A DNA stretch of 64,000 bases. It comes from Strongylocentrotus purpuratus. Taxonomy: Eukaryota; Echinodermata; Echinoidea; Camarodonta; Strongylocentrotidae. The first letter of the stretch is position 1; every line of letters starts with the position of its first letter. Shown here one piece after another: positions 10,252 to 24,212 of this stretch. The notes beneath the pieces were generated by a model. It was not told the origin of the DNA. It did not search any database and worked only from the letters and a program-made list of their open reading frames with translations. The stretch covers positions 34,852,630-34,916,629 of the forward strand of contig NW_022145609.1 in NCBI RefSeq assembly GCF_000002235.5, given 5' to 3'. The translations under genes were made by a program, and so were the position numbers.

Positions 10252-10947
10252 AAAATATGCAATAAAACTTAAATCACATATGAAGCAGGACAGTATACAA
10301 TTTCCATGATGGGCATTCAGAGTCACTAAGAAATTATTGCATTCTGTGAGGGATTACAGATGAATTTCTGGATGGGGCAGATTGATGTGAGTCGTTCATT
10401 CAAAACATGCAAATATGTTTCGCGTGATCTCGTTATACAGCTATTTATGATTTGTTATATGAAAGTATGCGTTGTTATTTGCTTGTTAACCGATTATCAT
10501 TTCAGACTTGTTCTTGTTTATATAGCTGCTTGAGTGTTTCAGAAGTGGGGAAAACTGTAATATAAATGCGTTTTGTTTGTATTTGCCCTTGAATAAATTT
10601 CGTTCTCATGAATTCACAGCGTGTACCGCGTACCAATAAATTGGTAGTCTTCAGTATAACTAATTGATACGTTCATCACATGAAGAAAGGTAATTCATAC
10701 ACGCACTCATGAAAATATAACATCGCAATCCAACGTTTCAATGTCACTTATAGCGTACATATATATATATATATATATATATTATGTTACATATCGTGAA
10801 CATATTTCATAATCACATGCATAAAACAATCAGCGTCAATATTTAAATACATTTAAGGTCACTTATTCGATTACTTTTTTTCTACGAACATTGAATTCCA
10901 GGATATTTGAGGGCGTTAGAATATTTACATGATTAAAAAGATTCCAT
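10252..10947. other. Intergenic AT-rich stretch
   Basis: It contains an (AT)n microsatellite at about 10760-10783. I see no gene. Confidence 0.4.
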
Positions 10948-11145
10948 GACATTTGCTCCGGCGACAATTGCTCCGCTGTAAATTTCATACACTAATCGAA
11001 TGGCTAACTTCAACCCTGGATTCAACACTATACCCTACCCTAAACCTAACCCTAAACCTAACATAAAACCCTATTGAAACCCTAACCCTAACCCTACATC
11101 TTAGACGAAATAAAGCCCGGAGCAATTGTCGCAGGAGCAAATGTC
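10948..11145. mobile_element. MITE with telomere-like core
   Basis: The inverted ends GACATTTGCTCC / GGAGCAAATGTC and GCGACAATTGCTCCG / CGGAGCAATTGTCGC define an element of about 198 bp. The middle (11028-11096) is degenerate CCCTAA/CCTAAACC repeats, matching the TTAGGG telomere repeat in reverse. No clear target-site duplication is visible. Confidence 0.7.
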
Positions 11146-11333
11146 GTGTCACCATTAAAAAATCGTCGACGGTCAACGAACCATCGAATCGGTCCCTCCT
11201 CTGTGTGTTATATAATTATATGGACCATTTTGACTGATTCGTCAGTTCGTGTGACCGCCGACCAATCATTTATTTGTGACATGTTGTATCCACATATGTA
11301 ATAATGTAATTTATTTTTAAATGAAGAAAAAAG

Positions 11334-12008
11334 AGGAATAAGATGGTGGGTCTTAGTTTCGAAGATTTGTTTAAATTTCTATTTCTTTTGAAATAACCAG
11401 GTCTGGAGGAAAGACTACGCTCTATACCCATGTTATTCCAAAGGAATGAGATGGTGAGGTCTTAGTTTAAAGGGTTTCATTTTTTTTAAATAACCGAGTC
11501 TGAAGTAAAGACTACGCTCTAATCCCATGCTTTATTACCGGGTCTTAATTTGGAAGATGGAGGGGTCTTAGTTTAAAGGTTTTTTCTGTTTTGTTTTGTT
11601 TTGTTTTGTTTGTTTTTTTAAAACTTTTGAATAACCGGGTCTGGAGAAAAGACTACGCTCAATACTCATGTTCTTCCACAGGAATAAGATGATGGGGTCT
11701 TAGTTTTGAAGATTTTTAAAAAGTTTTGAAATAACCGGGTCTGGAAGAAAATCTACGCTCTAAACCCATGCTTTATTACTGGGTCTTAGTTTGGAAGATG
11801 GTGGGGTATTAGTTTAAAAGTTGTTTTTTGTTTTTTTACTTTTGAATAACCGTGTCTGGAGGAAAGACTACGATCGATTCTCATGTTATTCCACAGGAAA
11901 CGGATTATGGCGTCTTAGTTTTGAAGATTTTTTTGATTTTTTTAAATAACCGGGTCTGGAGTAAAGACTGCGCGCTATACCCATGCTTTATTACAGGGTT
12001 TTAGTTTT
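11334..12008 (+). repeat. Irregular satellite, about 240-bp dimer
   Basis: The phrase GTCTGGAGGAAAGACTACGC or a near variant recurs near 11401, 11489, 11640, 11729, 11847 and 11955. It alternates with GGGTCTTAGTTTTGAAGATT and T runs. Spacings alternate around 88 and 150 bp in the first half, which suggests a dimeric unit. Confidence 0.7.
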
Positions 12009-12035
12009 GAACAAATTCGACAAAATATCACTTCA

Positions 12036-12195
12036 AATTTATTACATTTGTGGGTAAAGTCATTATTACATTTGTGGGCGATTCAAAATTTTACATTTGT
12101 GTGTAAAGTGTTATTACATTTGTGGGTGTTATTACATTTGTGGGTAAAGTGCTATTACATTTGTGGGCGTTATTACATTTGTGGGTGTAACAGGG
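12036..12195 (+). repeat. Short tandem repeat TTACATTTGTGGG
   Basis: Six copies of TTACATTTGTGGG or close variants stand 16-35 bp apart. A small open frame here is a by-product of the repeat. Confidence 0.7.
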
Positions 12196-12318
12196 GGTCG
12201 CATGTACATAAAAGAAAAATGTTTTTTTAGACTTTTCAATTTGAAGTTAAAATGATGTGCATGAGCCAAGTCTTCAATTTTCTGTATGAATTGCTATCTA
12301 TAGGGTTTAACTCTTTAA

Positions 12319-12865
12319 AGGTACTATGTCCCATTTGCAGGCCCAAAAAATGAATTAAATGATTAAATTCCAACAGCATTTGAAAGACAATAATAATTAA
12401 TTCAGAACTTCCTTCAAATCAAAAGGGCTTGAAAATGGCTTGTAGTGAAAAAATAATGACCATTAGTTGTCAAATCGACTGAAGTAATTGCAATCACCTA
12501 AGCAATAGTCTGATTTTCACACCCTTTTACCAAATGGTCGTACGTTTTGAGCTGCACAAAGATTCAATCAGTTAATTATTTTTGGCCATTACAAGTAGTG
12601 GGTTATTGATGTAAACAAATGCTCATGTACTCTTCATTGTATGTATGTTATTACCAAAGAAATAAAATGTCAGTCAGTCACTCAATAGTGTCGACAGTGA
12701 AGTCTAGAAGGTAAGCAGGTTTCCTTGCATAATTTTAATATACTAGGACACTCACTGCTTACCGGTATGTTTAAATTTCACAGATAGGACATACATGACA
12801 TATTCCTAATTCCTGCAAAGTTCTACAGAATTTGATGTTGGCTGCAATTAAGAGACATAGTATCT
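12319..12865. mobile_element. TTAA-type MITE (AGGTACTATGTCCC family), copy 1
   Basis: The ends AGGTACTATGTCCC and GAGACATAGTATCT are inverted. TTAA precedes the left end and a degenerate TCAA follows the right. The interior includes TTTGCAGGCCCAAAAAATGA and AACAAATGCTCATGTAC. Other copies lie at 22960-23495, about 41330-41832 and 59335-60016. Confidence 0.75.
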
Positions 12866-14925
12866 TCAAGGATGTGTAGGATAGATGTGGATCAGCTACG
12901 TTAATTGCAATATTTCAGATAGAGATATATGTTTTGGGGTCGGATGTGCATTATGAAAACTGGAGAAATTGTGTACATCCAAGCCTCTTTAAACAGCACT
13001 TGCACAAAATCTGCATATCCTTTGTTCATAAAACCTAGAAAATCTTTACTCACTCTCAAAATATTATGTGCTTTAGGAACTTTCACATTGCAAGAAGCAA
13101 GAAATTTTCTGCAGTGATTTAAACTCACAGATATTTCATGAAAAATATCTTGTTGAAAAGTGGCTTAATGACAATCTTTCAGGTCTCATAAAAAGAAAAA
13201 AAAATCTGTTTTCAACTTTGAGAGATTCAGGTAGAACTTTGCTTCTTTTCAAAATTGTCAAATGTACTTATACGAAGGAAAAAAAACTTGTACTGCTACT
13301 AATAAATACACATAAAAAAACACAAAGACATACAGTATGAAAATATCTTTTTTATTTGTAAACACCTAATATGTTGACTCCAATGATATTTCTGATTTAC
13401 AATTGAAATAATAATAAAGGCTTAAGAGGTTTTGATGCTCACCTGAGTTTGAAAAGATAAAGTCAGGCTTGATGCAACCTTCTTGTGGTATTAACAAAGT
13501 GAACATTCCTGTAAATGCCCATGCTCCATACCCCCCCCCTCCCCACCCCTAACATGTTACCCCTAATAAATGCCCTGCCATGCAAACATTTTAACTTTTT
13601 ATATTACATTATTATATACAAATACATGTATATCTATATATATATATATGAGTCTACACAGTGTACATACATGTATTACTTTTTATATACCTGTAAAGTA
13701 CATGAACAAAACAATTTGATTTCGCCTCTAGGACCAAGGGGGCAATGAGTACACCTTGCTCTTGAGCACGATTCCTGCCAAACTGGCAAAATTCTGACCA
13801 TGGGATTGAATGAAGATTAAATTGTTAATGTTTACACATGACATACAACCTTGAATTGACGATGGATGACGGGCAATAACTTCAGGTGAAAGGAAAAGTT
13901 AAAAGAAAAGAAATTTCAGGTTTGAATTTACTAAAATCATTAGGACCATTAAAATTCAGGTTTAGAAGAACAGAATATCACGAATAGTTGGTCATCAAAA
14001 TTAAAACATTAAGTCTTAAAGCATGTAAGTATTCTGACAAAAACAGCTGTTGAACAACTATATGTGGGGTCGGACAGAGAGGGCGAACACAACATTTGTA
14101 CGTCTGACCCCCAGATTGTGTGCGGGAAATGAGACAACGGATTGATTTGACATCACAATGATAGTGCTTATTTACTTTACCAAAATAACAGATTCATGAA
14201 ATGATATTGGTATCAACAGAGAGAGGGTTAAATTTCCTACAACTTGAATGTACATTTTTTTTAATACAACATACGGATGAGATGTTTAGTGGATCAAACA
14301 TAGAAACAATTTAAACTACACACACTTGAACCAACCCTAAATTAAATTTGGCACGGAGGGGATTAGTGGCTGGCACAATAGGGATTAGCACTGTGGCACT
14401 GGGTGAATTGCATGGGGGCAGCTTAAGAGTTAAACAATATGGAAAAAGTTCATTTTAAACTTAGCTTTTTGAAAATACTAAATGAGCCACTGGTTACCAT
14501 GGCAATTTTAATAGCTCATCACTACGCAGACACACAATCTCTAAAATTATACTATTCAGTTTCATAAACTGCAATTTTGTAGCTGTCAAGTGAGACAATA
14601 TATGTTGCATTCAGTCAATTTTGAAATTTTGAACTAAAGGTTTTCCTTCGTCTATTCAGCTTTAAATGTTGAATTTTGTACACTTTAATAGCTATTAAGT
14701 TCGGCGAAACATTGCTGCAGCTAGCTGGATCCATTTTGAAAAAAATGATGTCCTAAATGTGATAAAATATGCAAGAACCTTCTGATAAAAGGAATACTGG
14801 TAGGTGGTAAATCAATAGTACATGATGAGAATGTCTTGCTAGTATATCTGAGGTCCATTACTATCTCTAGACCTGCTATATCCTTCACTTGATTCCCTCT
14901 AGATCAGGATGAAGATTGGCCCTAT
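12866..14925. other. Probable HYI 3' UTR and downstream sequence
   Basis: This AT-rich stretch follows the HYI stop codon on the minus strand. Possible minus-strand polyadenylation signals are ATTAAA at 14694-14689 and AATAAA at 13356-13351; I cannot tell which is used. It includes a short (TA)n stretch at 13633-13650. No other gene is seen. Confidence 0.35.
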
Positions 14926-14969
14926 TCATCTGAATCTCTGAAACCAAGCTAGACTGTCTTCTGTATTTC
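14926..14969 (-). CDS. HYI: HYI exon 8 with stop codon
   Basis: Encodes GNTEDSLAWFQRFR then TGA. The pattern matches the family C-terminus (GDTVEGLSWL in vertebrates). The acceptor is TTTCAATAG. The short length makes this the least certain exon. Confidence 0.85.
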
Positions 14970-17900
14970 CTATTGAAAGAAATAATAAAATGTAACTGTA
15001 AGCACACGATTTAAAGCATTGTATGCCACGTATGTAACACTTATTCTATAAAATAATTCTACAATACAGACAAAAAGAACTTAATATGAATTTGCATGAA
15101 CTGCATTTCCAAGATGGGTATTTTTTACAAACACATGATGCAATATCGCAGCAATACTGCATAAATATTGATAGATCCACATTAAATGAGTGCAATGAGG
15201 CCCCACTCAGATATGTGTTACTGCATATGAAGAAACAATTCTCAAAGGATTACAGTAAATACATGTACGTCAACCCGTCCTGATTAATTTGAAGTTGGAA
15301 ATGAAGCAGGGGTGAGTTCATTTACATGACAAAAACCCTTCTTTATCTAATGACAATCATAACAATGTCTGGATGTCTTGAAGAATTTTGAAACCAGAAT
15401 GAAACAGAGGTGTTGCCAATTTGTATGACAAATCCCTTTATAACAATAATATACCTTAAAGATTGTCTACAAACTACAGCGTATACTTATTTTTAGTATC
15501 AAATGACTACACTACATGAAGCGTAACATGTCTAGTTATTTAAAAAAAAATTAACTTCCAAACGTAACAATTATGTTCGGTTTTAGGAGTGCCATGTCCG
15601 GCAAACTTCTGTTCATTTCGGCAAAAGGGCTACAGAACTAGTGAAATGTTATGAAAAATAAGTCTCCATAATGAGAGGACATATGCTGTCTTGTCTAACA
15701 AAAATTGAAGTGACAGAAGCAATTCAGTGTAATGAATATACAACAAAATAATTACTATCAGAATTCTGCAGAGCATTATGCATATTCATTCAAATGGGCT
15801 ATAATTATGCATCAGGTAGGTAATTTCATGGTCGAAATCAAATATTGCTGTTCTATTTCGGTTGCACAACGTGGAAATGTACATACACTTGGATGTTGAA
15901 AGTGAAAACAATCACACTGCAATATATGTCAGTCTATATCTATCTATCTACGTATCTTCTCCCAGTTTGGAGGTTGATTGCAACATCTCTCCATTTTACT
16001 CTATCTTCTGCCATTCTGGTGCACTCTTGCACTTTTAGTCCACTCCAGTTCTTGACATTCTCTTCCCAGTTGGTTCTGGGTCTCCCTCTAGATCTACTTC
16101 CTTCCACTCTTCCTTCCAATACATCCTTTAAGAGGCTTTGGTGCCTTTTAACATGACCAAAGTATTTGATTTTTAGTGCAGGATAATTTTATTGTAAGAT
16201 CTATATAAATTATATTACAGCTCCTCCAATTAAACATTTTATGTTTATATTAGATTTCATTAAAACTCATGGTCGGCTTTGAATTGTTAACATATTTATT
16301 TCGAATTATGTATATTCCTTTGAGAAAAAAACTACTTTCTATATCTATTTTATTGATTTCATTCAGAAATCTATGCGATGCAGATTGGCAATGAATTGTA
16401 AACAAAGTTTATACTTTTGGAGCAGACACCGGCACAAGCTTGTGGGCCGGCGCGGTCGCAGTTTTACAAAATGATAATTAACAATATTACCTAGAATGAG
16501 AGTGTGTTTAAAAAATCTATAATAAAATTATAATACATTACAATAGATAAAATCAAGACGTACAGCATTTGCACATCAATTACATGAAAAAGACAGGAGA
16601 TGAAGATTAGAAATAGAGTACGGAGAGTGGAAAAGGAGATATATATGTGAGAAGGAAATGACACAATGGTAGAGTAAAAAGGAATTAGGATGATGAAGAA
16701 CGAATAAGGAACTTGATAACTTGTATGGGTCAATCAAGTTTTTGGAGCTCATGAAGGATTCCCTGTTGCTGCTCATCTATTGCATGGTAAAGAGATAACA
16801 AATGTCATGATTTGTCCCTTCCTTTTTATTACCTGTAGAGGGCTTGTATTCCGCTCCTATCCAGCCATCGTAACCAGACTTCTCAAGCACATCAAAGATA
16901 TAGTCATAGTCTATCTCTCCCTTCAGACTGGGCTCATTTCTTCCAGGAGCTTGTGATACCTGGATGTGACCTGTGTCAACCAAGAAAGGACAACATTCTT
17001 CAGAAAACCTCACCCCAAGAAATAAATTTAATTATTCTGAGAGATTTATGGGTCTTTCCATTTGGCATTTGCTGTACCACTTCTTTCTGACCCACCTGAC
17101 ACATTTTAATATGACCAACTTTTTTCCTTTTCATTTTCTACACGGAGGTATTTTCATGAGACAGCTTCTGTGATTGGCTTTTATGCTAGTGAATATTCAT
17201 GACATTATGCAAATTTTTAAGACCGCACAATTCAAGAGCATGGTCACCTTTTGGTCGCACTAAAAATATGATCAACTTTTTTTAAAGTTCCTGAAAATAA
17301 ATGACACTTTCCGAGACCAAACACAGCGCTAACTGAACCGCGAGAGTCGCAGAGACTCACTCTGCATGGAATCATGTGTTAGGTCCATGATATGAGAGAG
17401 AGGCAGGTACGAGCATGGAATGAGAGAAAGGTGGATACAAGAGAGAGAAAGAGATAGAAGGAGAGAGGTGCAGCAGGTATGAGAGAGAGGGGGAGATAAA
17501 ACTAAAAATGGACGATCCGATGTCGAGGCATTGTTTGCGAGAGTGCAAAAATCGACTTGCGCCAAAGTGATGCCTACAGCATGTATTATGTTGGGATTAG
17601 CGGAGTGAGAGAATGAATTGAATATATCAAATGAAATGCATATGCTTTTTGCAGAAGCAAAGTCACACACACACATGCACAAGTGGTTGTCGATATTTGA
17701 TATTTGTGACATGATTGATGTTGTTAGGGGTGTTATTTGGATCTGCAAAGACCGAATTAATACCCAAATTCTGATTGTTTTATTCAAACATCAAACAAGC
17801 AAGTTTGGCGCAAATCGGTTTTTGCACTCTCGCAAACAATAACTCTCTTCATTCAAGCGTGAACACATACCACACAAAAATGATACAAAATGATTTGGGA

Positions 17901-20900
17901 TAAAACAATCTTTCATAAGATGTATCATTTACTGTTCATAGATGATTTTTTAAATAATTAGCAATTTTCTAGGTGTAAACTTTTTTTTTACTCACACAGT
18001 ATAGTGGGTTAATATCTCAATACTTTCTGTGGCTTCAATATGTCTATGAAACACTTTTCAAATAAAATATGAGAATTCTAAGAAATGAGAGTACACGGTT
18101 TACTGATGAAAACTTACCTACATAAGGCATGTATTCCTTGATGATTCTCGTTAGATCACCATGGACAAGTTGGACATGGTAAATATCCTTATAAAAGAGA
18201 AAAAACAAACAAAGAATACAAAGTAAGATTAAAATACTCCTGCTGCATGTGTCCTTGGTTAGAAAAAAATTATCTTCTCAAACAACATGTTTTAAACATA
18301 CTCCTCTTGAAGAGAGACTTTGCCTCTGAACAAAAGCAATTTAATAGTTGATGGCCTTCTCCGATGAAAATACAAGTAGATATCAATGGAAAGCTGATTG
18401 GACGTAAAATACAAATACCTCCTTTCATTTCGTTATTGAACAATAAGCAGATAAAGACTTCATTTTCACAATCAACTTCATTTCTGTCATAAACATTTTG
18501 TAGATGCTGCACACATAAAGTCATGCATGTACTTACCAGCTGCAGTTTCACATTGTCACAGCCAACTCTCTTGATTATATCAACAGCTGCAAACATAGAC
18601 AAAAAACAGGAAAATCATAAATGTCACTGTTGCAAGTTAAAACTTGTCATCATATCATACCAATTGTAAGCAATATTAACCAAAGTTTTGAATGGGGGGG
18701 GGGGGGTCAATTTGACCCACACCCTTGGATCTCGGCCGCGATAGAACCAATCGATGCAAAATTTTGGCATAAAAGACAAATGGCAGTGTTATAGAGCACT
18801 TTAGGAAAAACAGTATTTTGTATATAGAGCTGTTTGCAAACGGTCAATTTTCATTCAATTTTAGGCCCAACATGTGACTATGAAACGATGCATGACCTTG
18901 CAACAGATTTGCAAAGCCACATAAAGGTAAGTTGTGATCTGCAGCATTTGCGCAAGGAGGTGGGGGGGGGGGGGAGGGTGGTTGTCAAATAAATCGCCCC
19001 TCCCTGTTCAGATGAGGGTTAAACAATGGAGCATCTTTCCTTCCTCCAATGCAAACCACTGAAGAGTCTCATTTAAAAATGTCAGAAATTATTAGCTTTG
19101 CAAAGTGTAGATCAGTTACCTAATGTACTGTCAGCAAAAAAAGAAGGAAAGTGGACACTCTTTATTTTTAAATGTTTTCACATAAACCATCAATAAAATC
19201 AATAAACACATGTATCAAATTAGAGGAAAAAATAAAACTCTACCAACATCAATTAAGATCAAGGTTTAAACTTTGATGCTTAGATGGGCACATTCATCTA
19301 ACTGTTGGAAGGTCTGATAAAGAAAATTGCAAAAATAGAGCAAGTAACCATTCAAATGTTATTATAAGATGGGTAGAAGAATCCCTGCAATCTGATTGGT
19401 CAATTGCTGTGTAGTTTTTTTAACTGGATGCACGTGATATCAATGCGATATAAGGAATCAATATCCCATCACGTTTTAGTTTTAACAATTTTTTTTCCCT
19501 TCAATTTCATGATACGCTTCATGAAATCATGCTTTACTGTAATTACCGGATGCATGGCTATGGCAAAATCATGCGTCTGGTAATTACCGGAAAGCATGAT
19601 CTTGCCATGGACTGGTAAATCTGTAAAATAACAGATTTTTGTATTTTTGATGATTTTTTTTTTGCCCCATTTTATATAACAGATGATGCACAGGTTTAAT
19701 TTGTGGGTCGGTGGAATTGTGTGCATGTGTGCATGTGTTACCTTCAAACTTGTGCATTATTTGTATAATGACATGTGCATTTGAATTAAAGACTTTGTTC
19801 AACAAGTAAAATACCAAGGATGAGAAACATTGAGGACGATTGAGCTCTGGATGTCAACTGTAGTCTCAGGACTGCATGGTTTTAACAAGCACAGTCAGGA
19901 TGCCTCTTCTTTTCACCCAATATCGTGGATACCTCCAATGCTCATCAACACTGAAAGGCCAGATGTACCATTTTTGCAATTTTCTCTCCGAAAATCATTT
20001 ACTGGTATTGTTAAATGGCTATAATCACTTTTGCATGAATGGTATGATTGTAATTGTATATCATATTAAAGAGGATTAATTTATGTTTATCTTGATACAT
20101 GAAAGATGTGTTCATATAAAATATTTGAAAATCTTAAGGTAAAGACCAGTATTGGAAACGCCCCAATTTCAAAGAAATGAAATGGAAGCTCTTATAATAC
20201 CAATCATGTGAAAGAATATGTTTTGACCAATACATGATGATAACAATTTTGCCTGGAAACTGCTTACTAATTGATATATTTCGTAAATTAGTTTATCTAT
20301 TGGCCTGTGAGAAATAAACGCACGTGTCGCGCGCGTGTGTACAGTGCTTGTAACTTTACGAAGACTGGGCCAAATTTCTTATCATTTTGATGATTCCAGA
20401 ACCTTGCAGTAGTACACACAAATACTTATATGCTAGATGATCAACCTTTTCTGATCGATTCCACAACTTTTCTTTCACAATGCAATTGCATGACCATGGT
20501 CTTTATCTTTAACCATCTAAAGTGTCAACTTTCTCTATTCATTGAGTGTATTTACAATGTTATTGTCTATATCCCCTTGCAGAATGTGTTAAAAATATGA
20601 AGAAAATTAGGTGGGAAAGCATGTAAAGGAGAAGCAGAGGAGAAGTCAGAGAGTTTCACCTGACATTATAATATAATCACAAAAAGTGGAATCCATCAAA
20701 CCTTGCACACTACCCTATTGTTAGAACAAAGCAGGCAACCAGTGAGTTTTTCTGGGTGTTGTTGTTAGTTTAATTTAGCGATGATACTCCGCATTTTCCT
20801 TCATACATGTACATATAACCTAGTCGGCATCAAACATCTCTTGATTCAGGTATGAAGCTACAAAACATTTTGAAACTGGTTCACTGTATGCATTCAAATA

Positions 20901-21661
20901 AAGACGTAGAACTTTTTTTATCATCATATGCTCACCTTGGTCTTGCCTTGTGAGAAAGTAGTTTGGAATGGTGTATCTATCATTGATTGGCTCTATGACA
21001 GCTATGATGTCTTCCTGTATCAGATAAAAGATGGTCTAGATTCTGTCTGTCTTTATATATGTTTGTATTCTTCAATCATCTATATCCTCCTCTCTAACGT
21101 CACGCATCCCACACACATCGCGCAACAACTGAAAATACACCTTAAAAAAAATACATTGTTTGCGAGGGTGAGAAAGAATGAGGGTGTGTTATTTTCTCAG
21201 CTTATTGGGCACACAACACTGAAACAGTCCAGGCATTGGACAAATAAAAGAAAGCAAGATCCCCTGATCCCTGTAATTATCCCTTCCTTTTTGAAAGTGT
21301 GGGGGAAGAAGGGAAAGAAGGGAGGGTGTTGATACATATAAGTTATTAAAAGAGAGAGGGGATACAGGAAGAAAAAGGGAGGAGAGATGAACAAGAATAC
21401 AATGAGATAGAGAAAGAGACATGGTACAGAGATACAGTAAAGAGGAACAGAGATGGCAGGAAAGAAGAGAGAGATGGCAGGAAAGAAGAGCAAGATGGCA
21501 GGAAAGAAGAGAGAGATGGCAGGAAAGAAGAGAGAGATGGCAGGAAAGAAGAGAGAGAAATACAGCCAATATATGAGAGTTCTATGAGGACATAGGAAAT
21601 GAGAAAATAAAAGAGAGTGAAAGAAAGACAGAGAAAGGGGAGATGGAGAAGACAGAGGGAG

Positions 21662-21706
<45 letters not shown>

Positions 21707-24170
21707 GGAAAGTAGGGTAGTGTGCATTATTTATCAACATTTCATTTACCTCTTAGGTCAGATGCTAAAAGCTATAAATACAATAGGGTTGGGGTTCTTT
21801 TGCAAATAGTATCAATGAGTAAAGACAACAATGTAATACAGTGAAACCTGTCTATAAAGACCACCCAAGGGAGACAAGAAAAGTGGTCTTCATAGGCAGG
21901 TGGACTTTATGTACAGGTTCCTATAATACATGTTTCAATGAGAAACCATTTTCAAGGGAAACACAAAATGTGGTCTTTGTAGACAGGTGGTCTTTCTATA
22001 CAGGTGGTCACTAAAGCAGGTTTGACTGTAGTAATATGATTCTTTGATGAGATTCGATTTCTTCATAATTAATGGAGGGAGAAAAATAAAAAAGGGGAGA
22101 GGGGGAAATGGATAAAGATAGAGAGACATGCAGACAGAGAGAAAGACAATGGCCAGCATTCTTACACTGGGCTTATAAGCTTTTTCCTTAGACCCAGGGT
22201 TGGATTTAAGTTGTATTATTACAACATCACTACGCTGAGAAAATACAGACATTGCAAATACATGTATAGGCATAATTCTGATGGATATTCTCATTCATGC
22301 AATGATAATATATTTTTTTAATTATACAAAAAACAGACTCTAACATACCCTCAAAAGTCTATTAGCTGCATACTTCAAATTTTCCACCAGCGTTTCCTCC
22401 ATCTGAGAGAGAAGACTTGACCTTTGACCTTCCTCATGAGCCAGAATCCTTCCAGACATTACATGCATCCTTGAGAAAAAAAGAACACAGGAGAATTTCA
22501 ATAATACACTGGCACTGCACAGGCACGGGGTCTAACTTAAACCTAGTCATCTCTCATCTGTGGAGATGAAGTTTTAAAGGTAAAGTCCAGTTTTGGAAAC
22601 GCCCCCCTCTCAAAAAAATGAAGCTCTTATTACCAATCATGTGAAAAAATATGTTTTGACTAATACGTAATGATACAAATTTTGCCGGGGAAACCGACTA
22701 CTAATTGATATATTTGGTCAATTATCATATCTATCCGGCATGGATAGATGTCTCATAGTCCCATATACATCTTTCTGTGTACAGTGCTTGTAACTTTACC
22801 AAGACTGGCCAAATTTCTTATCATTTTGATGATTCCAGAACCTTGCAGTACACACCAATACTTATATGCTAGATGATCAACCTTTTCTGATCGATTCAAC
22901 AACGTTTCTTTCACAATGCAATCGCATGACCATAACTGGTCTATACATGTACCTTTTAAGATACTATGTCCCTTTTGCAGCCAACATCAAATTCTGTAGA
23001 ACTTTGCAGGAATTATGAATATGTCATGTATGTCCTACCTGTGAAATTTAAATGTTAGCAGTGTCCTAATATTCAAATTATGCAAGGAAACCTGTTTACT
23101 AGCTAGACTTCACTGTCAGACACTATTGAGTAACTGAATGGCTTTTTTCTTCTTTGGTAATAACATACATAAAATGAGCTGTTAAGGGTACATAAGCATT
23201 TGTCTACATCAATAACCCACTTCTTGTGATGGCCAAAATTAAACTGATTGAATCTTTGCGCAGCATAAAACTTAAGACCATTCGGTATAATGGTCTGAAA
23301 ATCCGACTATTACTTACTGGCTCCTATAGAGCTATCTCTTAAGTCAATTCAACAACTAATAGTAATTATTTTCCCACTTAAAGACATCTTCAAGCCCCCC
23401 TTTTTTAAGGGAAGTTCTAAATTAGTATTTACTTTCAAATGCCGTTGGAATTTAACCTTTTCATTTTTTGGGCCTGCAAATGGAACATAGTACCTTTAAA
23501 GGGAAATCCAACCTCAATAGCAAAAAACTCTACACGTAAGCAGAACAATCAAAGAAGCAGACTGGTGAAAGTTTGAACAAAATCTGATAAAAAATAAGAA
23601 AGTCATGAAGTTTGTTAAAAGTAGTAGTCACTGTAGAATTGGGAACTGAAAATTGGTTGGATTGCTAGTGTCACTGTGATGAAGTGTCGGACTACTTTCT
23701 CACTTGTTCCAACAAAACAAGTATGACTCTAAAACTGTCTTTTTTTCTAATAGGACCAGTACTAATGTATTCTCTAGAATGTATTTTGAGTAGTGCCTCA
23801 AGGGTGAAGGCTCTTCAGAGAAAAACAGAATAAATAAGTGATAGTTTTGTATAAAACAAATGAGAGAGTTATCCATTACTAAGTGACAATCCACTGACAA
23901 AATTGCCAAATTGAACTTATTACAAGGGTTGGATTGCCCAAAAACTTGGTGAAATTAAATATGTTAAACCAGGATCATACACAGGAGGAATTTGTACTTA
24001 AGTACATTTTATGAAAGAATCTTTTATCTTTTATCTTTTATAAAAGAGATGGAGAAATGGAAAGACCAAATGGGCAAATCCAGTATAACTGAAATAGATT
24101 CCAAACACTTTATACTTATGAATGTTATTGCATTGTATAATCTATGCTGACTTTAATAAATGATGATGAA

Positions 24171-24212
<42 letters not shown>

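Noticed and set aside
11028..11096. Chromosome end
   Set aside because: The telomere-like repeats are degenerate, short and enclosed by transposon inverted ends, with genes on both sides.
21189..21727. Long Ser/Leu-rich minus-strand frames
   Set aside because: They are translations of a GA microsatellite and a 21-bp repeat in HYI intron 3.
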